Part shown: piece after piece, positions 13,545-20,012 of the stretch
Layout: each line of letters starts with the position of its first letter
Numbering within the stretch: position 1 is the stretch's first letter
From: CAYGDT01 sp964348745
GTDB lineage: Bacteria > Patescibacteriota > Gracilibacteria > Peribacterales > Peribacteraceae
Length of the DNA stretch: 21,541 bases
Direction of reading: 5' to 3'
NCBI GenBank assembly: GCA_964348745.1
Contig: CAYGDT010000013.1
Location: forward strand, 1 to 21,541
Position numbers and translations under genes: made by a program
Notes under the pieces: generated by a model
Database searches by the model: none
What the model saw: the letters and a program-made list of their open reading frames with translations, nothing else
What the model was told of the DNA's origin: nothing

Positions 13545-14819
13545 CTATGCTTCTGATATATCAGATGTTTTGCGTCTCCAAGGTCTCTTTTTTGTTTCTA
13601 TAAATGCATTTAGATCGTAATGCTCCCCAATGCTTGCCTGAAGGGCATCGAGATAAGTTAGGAAACCTGGGTGATTTGTAAATGCGTGATTTTGAAAGCG
13701 TTTAATATACACGGATACGTTAGATAGTACTTCTAATAAGCATGTACGATCTTTCTCCCACGCATCTGTACCTTTAATAGGAAAAGGATGGCTACTAATG
13801 AGACAATTTTCAAGTAAGCCATATCGAATGGTAAGGATTGTTTGTGCCCTACTATCATCAATACTCTCGTGAACCCATTCATATCTCAGAAACCGTTTTC
13901 TTTCGGTCAACTCATTTGCAAGATGGTAGTGCTCACCCACACTTGTTGCGATGGCATCAAGTGGAGTCGAAAATGCAGAATCATTCCCTGTGCAACTTCC
14001 TGCTAATCCAAGATCAACGAATGTAAGCCACACATCTCCAGAGAAGAATGCAGTGAGTGAGTTTTTATCTTTTTCCCATTCAGGAGATTCATTCTCAGGA
14101 AGAGGTATTTTACTTATTAAACCTTTCTCCAGCAGAGCAGATTGAATATTTGCTATAGCTAAATCGTGTTTTTCTTGAGGGCTATCTGCTTCCCATTTAT
14201 ATTTCAATTCTCTCATTTTCCGGTCAATTTCTTCCTTGAGGTCATACGCATCACCCACAGATGCGGACAGGGCTTCTAGGTATGTTGCGAATGGTCCATT
14301 ATGTGCCCATGCATTACTCACTCCTATTTCAGCCATTCTTTGTTGTCCATTTTCTCTAACAATTACGAGTAATTCTTCTCGATCTCTATTCCAATCATCA
14401 GAATCTCTCTCAGGAAAACTTGTCCTGCCAAGGTATGCCAATACAAATTCTTGCAAAATGCCAACAGCTCTTTGCTCCAACTCCGCTTCCGATGAATCAG
14501 GCTCTTTCCATTGAATGTACTCCCATTGCTTTGAAGAACGTTGGTGCTTGCTAATTGAAGAGCGGATTTGATGGCGCAGTTTTTTTACTTGACTCGAAAT
14601 TCTCCGAAGTTTTCTATTTTCAACTGTTGCAAGAATGGGTGTGAGCAATCTATCTACTCTGCCGCACTCACGTGCTAATTGAATAGCAGATGAAGGCAAT
14701 TCATCCATCTGGGTCATTATCAATCCCATTTGTTCTACTTCATCAGAACATTGTGCACCCGAGCATTCCTGTAGGATTGAAAAAACTTGCTTCTCATAGG
14801 GAAGTAAAACTTCATGCAT
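13545..14819 (-). CDS. Protein of three tandem ~105-residue repeats
   Basis: The 424-residue soluble protein has an N-terminal helical region (about 1-95) followed by three related units. Each starts with a W (YIQWKEP, KYKWEAD, RYEWVHE), continues with a helix ending in LL/F, then a W.(K/R)D(R/K)..L segment (DDWNRDREELL, PEWEKDKNSLT, DAWEKDRTCLL), and ends in a shared block (TYLEALSASVGDAYDL, TPLDAIATSVGEHYHL, TYLDALQASIGEHYDL) plus E...(R/K)K. I recognise no known domain. The gene is AT-rich compared with its flanks. The longer frame to 14891 runs into the tRNA; the ATG at 14819 is chosen because of the promoter. Confidence 0.75.
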   Translation of the reverse strand: MHEVLLPYEKQVFSILQECSGAQCSDEVEQMGLIMTQMDELPSSAIQLARECGRVDRLLTPILATVENRKLRRISSQVKKLRHQIRSSISKHQRSSKQWEYIQWKEPDSSEAELEQRAVGILQEFVLAYLGRTSFPERDSDDWNRDREELLVIVRENGQQRMAEIGVSNAWAHNGPFATYLEALSASVGDAYDLKEEIDRKMRELKYKWEADSPQEKHDLAIANIQSALLEKGLISKIPLPENESPEWEKDKNSLTAFFSGDVWLTFVDLGLAGSCTGNDSAFSTPLDAIATSVGEHYHLANELTERKRFLRYEWVHESIDDSRAQTILTIRYGLLENCLISSHPFPIKGTDAWEKDRTCLLEVLSNVSVYIKRFQNHAFTNHPGFLTYLDALQASIGEHYDLNAFIETKKRPWRRKTSDISEA

Positions 14820-14821
14820 TA

Positions 14822-14854
14822 AGTATATAATGATTATTTGTTTATACTTGTCAA
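14822..14854 (-). promoter_or_regulatory. Promoter of the three-repeat protein gene
   Basis: TTGACA (14849-14854, minus strand) starts three bases after the CCA end of tRNA-Asn. The -10 is best read as TTATAT (14825-14830) at 18 bases, five bases before the ATG; an alternative TATACT overlaps it at 14822-14827. Confidence 0.6.
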
Positions 14855-14857
14855 GTT

Positions 14858-14932
14858 TGGCTCCCGGGGTCGGGATCGAACCGACGACCAATTCGTTAAC
14901 AGCGAACTGCTCTACCGCTGAGCTACCCGGGA
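14858..14932 (-). tRNA. tRNA-Asn (GUU)
   Basis: The minus strand folds into a cloverleaf: acceptor TCCCGGG pairs with CCCGGGA, D-arm GCTC...GAGC, anticodon stem GTTCG/CGAAT with loop CTGTTAA (anticodon GTT, Asn), T-arm GTCGG TTCGATC CCGAC, discriminator G and an encoded CCA (14858-14860). An extended -10, TGG TAGAAT (14944-14952), lies 11 bases before the 5' end. The 3' end faces the accessory gene for the three-repeat protein. Confidence 0.95.
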
Positions 14933-14943
14933 TTATGGGTATA

Positions 14944-14952
14944 ATTCTACCA
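14944..14952 (-). promoter_or_regulatory. Extended -10 promoter of tRNA-Asn
   Basis: Minus strand TGG followed by TAGAAT (14944-14949), 11 bases before the mature 5' end of the tRNA. The rest of the gap to 15039 shows nothing else I can assign. Confidence 0.5.
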
Positions 14953-15038
14953 GTTGAAGATTGTGGCGATCCTTCAACTCTTTGGCATTATACGGAATAA
15001 TAATTGCGTGATAAGGGCAAAACTCTGAAATTCTAAGC

Positions 15039-15102
15039 CCAATATTCCAACATTCAAATATGCCAATATTCTAATATTCCAATCCCAATATTCTAATATT
15101 CA
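15039..15102. repeat. Degenerate octamer tandem array (AATATTCN)
   Basis: About eight units of AATATTC plus one variable base follow each other, with a few substitutions and one shortened unit (AATCCC). The array begins about 14 bases after the stop codon of the minus-strand HTTM-DCC gene. AATATT is self-complementary, so either strand can fold on itself. Position and style match the seven-base arrays elsewhere in the window. Confidence 0.75.
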
Positions 15103-15115
15103 GGAACCCATTGGT

Positions 15116-16462
15116 TCATGTATGCCTGCAAGCACCTCCTGCACACTTCTTCCTGCCTTCTGCAATTTTTCCATAGATCACCCGTCCGATGGGCGCAACG
15201 CCCGGCAGGTAGAGCAGGGGAGTCAGCGGCATGGTCAGTGGCAGATGACGGCAGAGGACACGAAATGCATCGAAGCCTTTGAACGTGCGGCCATCAGGGA
15301 GTTTAATATGCATCGCCCGATCGAGGTTTTCCTCGGTGATTTCCGGTGCGTATTTGGAGCGGATCGCCTTGTCGCGAAAATCGACCGGTGTGAGACGCCC
15401 GAGGAAATCGAGCATCCCCAGAGTAAACGTACTCCTGCGGCAGAGCCCGCAGACGCCATCGTAGAGGACGATGATTCTTCCCTGCATGCGGCGGTTCCAT
15501 ATCGACTTGAACGTTGCGAAGTCTTCGTCGAGCAGCAGACCGATGAAAGCCGCACTCATGGCAAGTGGGAAGGAACCGACATCCATAAAGGCAAAGATTC
15601 CCCAATGGAACAGCAAACTAAAACCGATCACCCAGCGTTTGAGACTGTGGCGCTTCCATCGTGGCGGAAGCACTTGCCAGACTTCGCGCGGTACCAGGAG
15701 CAGCAGCCATGAAAATTCCGCCACGAGCGTGTAGAAGCACGCGAAGGGTGAGATCCACGTCAGACTGTCTGCGATTTCTTTTCCGTAGCGAAAGAAATGC
15801 GAGTGATGGAATACCGATTCCACCGTCGTGCCATCGAGCCACATGGTTCCCTGCATCTTATCGAATGCGGAGTAGAGGTAGATGATCATGATCTGCCACA
15901 GCAGCAGTCGATACGGCCAGATCTGCGTGCGCAACGGTTTGAGGAACGCGCCGGTCTTTCGCCCGCCTTCGCCAAGGCTTCGGTGGGCATGCCAGTTTTC
16001 CCATTGGAGTTCCAAACGTGCGAGGGAGCACGCGGAAATCTCCGGTGCAATCATGAGCAGGAATCCCACCAGACGCAGCACCGTGTCGCCGCCGCCGAGC
16101 GGTTGAAGGTTTCGTTCATGGAACGAAAACAGAAGGAGTACCGACGCAACGGTCATCAACCGAGGCCAGACGCCGATGATCGTGCAGGTGAGTGTGAGGA
16201 CGAACACGCACCAAAGAGCTACGACGGCATGCGGTTCTGTGATGTATTGCAGAAGCGAGAAGCGGTACTCGCTGCGAAAAACGAGGTATCCGAGATTTTG
16301 CGGCATGATGCCTGCGTCGCTGTAGTACCGCACGGTGTCCGACGCGCTCCCGAGCAGGTAGATCAAAACCGAAGATGCCCATGCGATACGCATAAGACCG
16401 AATCCCGTTGCCGAAACCTCTTCGAAGAAAAACCGATCGAGGTAGGAGACGATGCGTTTCAT
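15116..16462 (-). CDS. HTTM membrane protein fused to a DCC (DUF393) domain
   Basis: The 448-residue protein joins two domains. Residues about 20-320 form the multi-helix HTTM domain (FGLMRIAWASSVLIYLLG, then YYSDAGIMPQ). Residues about 328-448 form a DCC/DUF393 thiol-disulfide oxidoreductase-like domain with the signature DGVCGLC (D335, C338, C341) and later GFDAFRVLCRHLP. Two more cysteines close the chain in KKCAGGAC. DCC and HTTM domains commonly occur together. The ATG at 16462 overlaps the stop of the 161-residue partner gene as ATGA; a start at 16507 would overlap it by 49 bases and is rejected. Substrate unknown; a redox step in membrane protein or lipid modification is plausible. Confidence 0.88.
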   Translation of the reverse strand: MKRIVSYLDRFFFEEVSATGFGLMRIAWASSVLIYLLGSASDTVRYYSDAGIMPQNLGYLVFRSEYRFSLLQYITEPHAVVALWCVFVLTLTCTIIGVWPRLMTVASVLLLFSFHERNLQPLGGGDTVLRLVGFLLMIAPEISACSLARLELQWENWHAHRSLGEGGRKTGAFLKPLRTQIWPYRLLLWQIMIIYLYSAFDKMQGTMWLDGTTVESVFHHSHFFRYGKEIADSLTWISPFACFYTLVAEFSWLLLLVPREVWQVLPPRWKRHSLKRWVIGFSLLFHWGIFAFMDVGSFPLAMSAAFIGLLLDEDFATFKSIWNRRMQGRIIVLYDGVCGLCRRSTFTLGMLDFLGRLTPVDFRDKAIRSKYAPEITEENLDRAMHIKLPDGRTFKGFDAFRVLCRHLPLTMPLTPLLYLPGVAPIGRVIYGKIAEGRKKCAGGACRHT

Positions 16463-16944
16463 GCAGTCTTGGGGCAGGCGGTTTCTACCAGTTGGTCGTA
16501 ATACCATTCGGGTTGCCAGTCATTCCACCACTGTGTTGTCTGTGGGGTTTCGTTGTTCGGGATCACCATGGAGCGCCTCTGCAAGCGCAGAAGTGATCCT
16601 TCGGGAAGATGTTGCGTACGACAAATATCGTGGAGATAGCGTTCCTGGAGCGCGGTCATGCCGTCTTCCTCCATGCGACGAATGATTTTGAGTTCCGGTG
16701 CGCGCTGCCACCACGAAAGATGATACTCGTCGATCTCTTTGATCGTCACCCAATTGCGACCGTTTCGATACTCTACGGACATGTAGGTTACCCGTCGCAG
16801 CGGATCGGGAGAAAAAAGATTCCACCGCTGCCACTGCGAAGTCATCTGCACGTAGGGTGTAATTATCTCGCGCTTAGAATCCAGCCAATGAAGCAATGGG
16901 TAGTTGTCGACGTTATACAGCGAGTAGATGCCGACTGCTGTCAT
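16459..16944 (-). CDS. Small membrane-anchored partner of HTTM-DCC
   Basis: The 161-residue protein carries WQRWNLFSPDPLRRVTYMSV followed by EYRNGRNWVTI, a pattern often seen in proteins encoded next to HTTM genes, and corresponds to the 171-residue protein at 976-1491. The annotated ATG cuts a membrane helix in half: the in-frame codons upstream read TLIIVFCLWH and then continue into MTAVGIYSLY. No ATG, GTG or TTG exists in frame between this ATG and the upstream stop at 17062-17064, so the true start is uncertain (an unusual start codon, or a shortened helix). Confidence 0.75.
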   Translation of the reverse strand: MTAVGIYSLYNVDNYPLLHWLDSKREIITPYVQMTSQWQRWNLFSPDPLRRVTYMSVEYRNGRNWVTIKEIDEYHLSWWQRAPELKIIRRMEEDGMTALQERYLHDICRTQHLPEGSLLRLQRRSMVIPNNETPQTTQWWNDWQPEWYYDQLVETACPKTA

Positions 16945-17009
16945 ATGCCAGAGGCAGAAGACTATGATGAGAGTTTTAGCCCCTATCTTTACTGCTGCCG
17001 ATGTACTGA

Positions 17010-17142
17010 ATAGATAGTGGATAAAGGAGAGTGGATAAAGGATAAAGCAGTTTCGTGAACATTATCCACTATTCACTTTCCACTATCCACTTTCCACTAT
17101 GCACTTTCCGTTATCCACTATCCACTATTCACTTTCCGTTTC
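17010..17142. repeat. Degenerate heptamer array with inverted halves
   Basis: The left part has four GGATAAA-like units (GGATAAA, GGAGAGT, GGATAAA, GGATAAA); the right part has about eleven units in the opposite sense (ATTATCC, ACTATTC, ACTTTCC, ACTATCC and variants), all in perfect seven-base phase. AGTGGATAA near 17030 and TTATCCACT near 17062 could pair, giving a large imperfect hairpin. The last units overlap the final three codons and stop of the TRM11-like gene. Confidence 0.85.
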
Positions 17143-18403
17143 TTGAAGCCGTAGGCTTCAAGATCACGATCTCCCGTCCGACAAACTGATCCTTGCGCTG
17201 GTAGAGGAGCGACGGGTGTGCGGGGTCTTCCGCGGTGATACCGTCGGGCAGCGTTGCCGTATAGCCGATCTTCCCCAATGCATTCCAGATTTTTTCCAGA
17301 CGGTACCGTTCACCTTTTGCACGCCAGAAAGGCCAAATACAGACAACGGGGACGCCGGGTACTGTCTGAGCAACGTTCGTCAGAAAAGCAGCCTGCAGTT
17401 GTTCGCTCTCGGAGATGAGTTTCTTGAGATCGCGCTGATTGGGGAATTTCGTGAGTGCAGGACCGAGGCTGGTTTCGGTGACGATCATGTCGGGCAATTG
17501 CTTGAAGGAGAAAGCCTTGGTCGCATCGTGTTTTTCGACTACATCATTGACATCTTTTTTAAAAATCTTCATTTCTTTGCGCAACCATTCAATATTCTTC
17601 GTGCAGCCGTTCACTGCTTTCACCGAAGAATCGGACGCAAGAACATTCCAGCCGCGCAGCAAACACTCAAGCGGTATGACGCCCGTGCCGCAGAAGGGAT
17701 CGAGTACGGTGTAGATGACTGTTTTCTTGCGCTTGGGTTTCGCTCCGGTTTTTTCATCAACGTGAGTAGCTTGTAGCTCAGCGCTTGTAGCAGCCCATGC
17801 ACCGAGGTTCAACATGATCTGAGCGAGTTTTGGCGGCAGAAGCCCGACCGTAGTATCGCGCACGGGCTTTTCCATGTCGCGCTTGGTATAGGCATTGATA
17901 TCCTGCGCAGCAATTGTTTTACCGACCCACAGTCCGCCTTCGCCGACAATAAGGAAGAGCTCCACACCTTTTTTTCCGCTGATCACGCCGGCGTCGTGCA
18001 GCAGTGCGGTCGCTGCCGGCTTATGGTCGTTCCCTATGTACCGACTGGGTTTCTCGTTTTTGCGAAGCCATTCCTTGCTATCGTGGTAAGCACGCTTGAT
18101 CTCGCGAGGCGCTAACCCGAAGCAGCGCAAACCGAACGTGACTTTCTTTTTGACGTGCGCAGTTTCCTTCCCGATGATTTGCGGAATATCTTCCAAACCG
18201 ACTGCGTCTTGCGTGATACGCACGGCAAGCAGTACACATCCTCCGAGCTGTGTGAGATCTGCCGGATCCAGTTCTTCGGAGCTCGAAAACATCGCCACTT
18301 GCTGGTCGACGATCTTATCGAGTGCAAAGCCCGGAATGCTTGCGGCAAGCTCTGCGATGCTAACGTGCGGCTGGTGTCCGAGGAAGGCTGCGTATTGAGG
18401 CAT
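17129..18403 (-). CDS. TRM11-like RNA methyltransferase
   Basis: The 424-residue protein resembles TRM11/Trm-G10-type guanosine methyltransferases. The N-terminal half is a substrate-binding region with THUMP-like features, and motif I VLDPFCGTGVIPLECLLRG lies at 233-251, followed by the strand NVLASDSS. Motif IV, usually DPPYG or NPPY, reads DMIVTETSLGPAL at about 305-317, so the usual catalytic (D/N)PPY is replaced by TETSLGP; similar TEP.LGP forms exist in related bacterial proteins, from memory. The likely target is a tRNA guanosine. An extended -10 (TGC TACACT) ends six bases before the ATG. The stop codon is made by the adjoining heptamer array. Confidence 0.82.
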   Translation of the reverse strand: MPQYAAFLGHQPHVSIAELAASIPGFALDKIVDQQVAMFSSSEELDPADLTQLGGCVLLAVRITQDAVGLEDIPQIIGKETAHVKKKVTFGLRCFGLAPREIKRAYHDSKEWLRKNEKPSRYIGNDHKPAATALLHDAGVISGKKGVELFLIVGEGGLWVGKTIAAQDINAYTKRDMEKPVRDTTVGLLPPKLAQIMLNLGAWAATSAELQATHVDEKTGAKPKRKKTVIYTVLDPFCGTGVIPLECLLRGWNVLASDSSVKAVNGCTKNIEWLRKEMKIFKKDVNDVVEKHDATKAFSFKQLPDMIVTETSLGPALTKFPNQRDLKKLISESEQLQAAFLTNVAQTVPGVPVVCIWPFWRAKGERYRLEKIWNALGKIGYTATLPDGITAEDPAHPSLLYQRKDQFVGREIVILKPTASRNGK

Positions 18404-18409
18404 GGGGAA

Positions 18410-18418
18410 AGTGTAGCA
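18410..18418 (-). promoter_or_regulatory. Extended -10 of the TRM11-like gene
   Basis: Minus strand TGC followed by TACACT (18410-18415), ending six bases before the ATG at 18403. It is the same design as the rlmN promoter. Confidence 0.6.
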
Positions 18419-18443
18419 GCTTGGTGGTGTTTGGTGAAATGGG

Positions 18444-18574
18444 GGGATCGGTTATCGGTTATCAGTTATCAGTGATCGGGAATCGGAAATCAGTGATCAT
18501 TGATCGGGAATCAGGAATCGGGAAACGGCGGATACCGACTGATCCCCGATCCCCAATTACCGATCACCACTCCG
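18444..18574. repeat. Degenerate heptamer array with inverted halves
   Basis: Eleven seven-base units run from about 18445 (GGTTATC, GGTTATC, AGTTATC, AGTGATC, GGGAATC and so on). A short centre with CGGCGGATACC follows, then four units in the opposite sense (GATCCCC, GATCCCC, AATTACC, GATCACC). The two halves are complementary in consensus. The right end supplies the TAA stop of the gene at 18557-19948. Confidence 0.85.
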
Positions 18575-19948
18575 TCTCCCCACAACATCCCTTAGCAGTA
18601 CCGTCGTTATTAATACAACAATTGGAATCAGTTGAATGATTCCCCGTGCGTAACCGGTCTGTCCCACTGCTTCGACGTAGAGCGGTGTCAGCATGTAGAT
18701 CGGCAGTTGTCCAAGCCAGACCATCAAGAAAAATCCCGTGAGGATGACGAGCGGTGTGCGTAGAGCGGTTTTGAAACGAAGCACCAGCAGGCCGGCAAAG
18801 AGAATTGGTAGCAACGACCAGCTGCCCATAAGGAACGTACTGGAGCCGATGGCTTTGAGCACGCCCGCATGCCACGTGATATCGAAACCGCTGATCCCCT
18901 TTGCATTGCCGAAGGTCAATCCCTGCGCGACTTTGTACGTGATCCACGGGATGCCAACGGCGGTGATGGACAGCGCATACCACGTGCAGGCCGCAAGTTT
19001 CTCCTTGCGCGTGAACTTCCCAAGCAGCAGGAGCCCGATCAGCAGTAGGAGCAGTGGGGGTACATGCAGCAGCAACGCTTCGTTTTTTGTAAAGATCAGC
19101 AATCCCGCGGCGATGCTCCCGATCCGAAGAAACGCCATGCGCTCGGGACTGGGCGACCGAGCGGCAAGAAACATCCACGCTACTGCAAGAAAAAGTACAG
19201 CGGAGAGGAAACAGTCTCCGTACGCGGAGGCGCCGTGCATGACATACAGGGGGACACTCCCGAGCAGGTACGCCGCGAGCAGCGCCCAGCTCGTACTCAT
19301 CAAGCGTCGCGCAATGCAGTACACGAGGTAGAGTGCCGCGATGTACCAGAGAATATGCATGCTATTGATTAACCCTTCATGCCAACCACCACTCACATTT
19401 GCGAGCCATGTTTTTAGCAGTGGAATCGACGGTGGATACGAGCTGATTTCTTGGTTCCCGGGGATATCAAGAACCATGTGCTTGGCTACGTAGAAGGCTT
19501 TTCCACGCAGGTTCCAGTTACTGATTGTGTCGTCGAAGTACGCAGGGCCGATCAGGAATATAAAGCCGGCAATGAGTTTGATGGCAAGCCAGAGGCCGAG
19601 GACAATCGCGAGGGTTTTTTGCCAAGAAAGGAGTGACGTGTTGGGATAGTGGATAGTGGATAGTGGATAGTGGATTGTTTTTTTATACTGTTGCCGAAGG
19701 CAGAAGGCTCCGAGTAGCAGTGCGAGAATAATTTGCGTCAGGAGCATCGAGAGGAATCCGAAGTTACCCATGTGTGTCACATCAGTCAGAAAAATGACAT
19801 AGGTCGTCAGTACGCCACCAAGCACAAACCCGGCGACGATACGTTCGGTACGGTGCAGGACGGGTGTATCGCCTTCGGTTGCGCGCAGCAGCAGCCACCC
19901 GCAAAGGGTAGGGAGGATCATGCCGATAGGTAGCCACAGAAGCATCAT
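18557..19948 (-). CDS. Polytopic membrane protein, GT-C glycosyltransferase-like
   Basis: The 463-residue protein has around a dozen hydrophobic segments and an acidic pair in the first large loop (GPAYFDDTISNWNLRGKAFY), as in GT-C fold enzymes (ArnT/PMT-like) that move sugars from lipid-linked donors. The rest of the loop ends in SSYPPSIPLLKTW. Family membership is inferred from this topology and motif only. The linker after helix 3 contains TIHYPLSTIHYP, which is the translation of an in-frame heptamer array. The chain begins Met-Met; a TAATAT box ends six bases before the first ATG. It follows the 416-residue membrane protein gene after two hairpins. Confidence 0.72.
   Translation of the reverse strand: MMLLWLPIGMILPTLCGWLLLRATEGDTPVLHRTERIVAGFVLGGVLTTYVIFLTDVTHMGNFGFLSMLLTQIILALLLGAFCLRQQYKKTIHYPLSTIHYPNTSLLSWQKTLAIVLGLWLAIKLIAGFIFLIGPAYFDDTISNWNLRGKAFYVAKHMVLDIPGNQEISSYPPSIPLLKTWLANVSGGWHEGLINSMHILWYIAALYLVYCIARRLMSTSWALLAAYLLGSVPLYVMHGASAYGDCFLSAVLFLAVAWMFLAARSPSPERMAFLRIGSIAAGLLIFTKNEALLLHVPPLLLLLIGLLLLGKFTRKEKLAACTWYALSITAVGIPWITYKVAQGLTFGNAKGISGFDITWHAGVLKAIGSSTFLMGSWSLLPILFAGLLVLRFKTALRTPLVILTGFFLMVWLGQLPIYMLTPLYVEAVGQTGYARGIIQLIPIVVLITTVLLRDVVGRRSGDR
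19644..19675. repeat. Perfect heptamer repeat inside a coding region (GGATAGT x4)
   Basis: Four exact copies of GGATAGT plus GGAT lie in the cytoplasmic or periplasmic linker of the GT-C-like protein. Because seven and three share no factor, three units encode a seven-residue period, visible as IHYPLST then IHYP. The unit belongs to the same family as the arrays at 17010-17142 and 21233-21264. Confidence 0.9.
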
Positions 19949-19972
19949 GATGGAATATTATTGTTATCGTAG

Positions 19973-20011
19973 CCGCGCAACGCTGTTGCGCGGACTCCGC
20001 CGAAGGCGGAG
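19973..20011. repeat. Double hairpin between two membrane-protein genes
   Basis: A 9-bp perfect stem (CCGCGCAAC with GTTGCGCGG, loop GCT) is followed two bases later by a 7-bp perfect stem (CTCCGCC with GGCGGAG, loop GAA). The pair begins directly after the TAA of the 416-residue gene on the minus strand and ends before the next promoter. No U-tract follows. The flanks resemble those of the hairpin at 19-35. Confidence 0.7.
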
Positions 20012-20012
20012 A

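Noticed and set aside
3262..14819. Search for a defence island or integrase
   Set aside because: Apart from the nucleotidyltransferase pair, I found no recombinase, nuclease, helicase or transposase motifs in any reading frame, so no such system is claimed.
14953..14978. Inverted repeat GTTGAAG/CTTCAAC upstream of tRNA-Asn
   Set aside because: Seven base pairs with a 12-base loop and no other support; it could easily be chance.
15797..16501. Plus-strand open frame of 234 codons
   Set aside because: It lies antisense to the HTTM-DCC gene, whose domains are clear; the translation is rich in R, E and H and has no recognisable domain or promoter.
17010..17142. CRISPR array
   Set aside because: The units are seven bases long, degenerate and contiguous, without spacers, and there are no cas genes in the window.
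17216..17776. Plus-strand open frame of 186 codons
   Set aside because: Antisense to the TRM11-like gene, which has conserved methyltransferase motifs.
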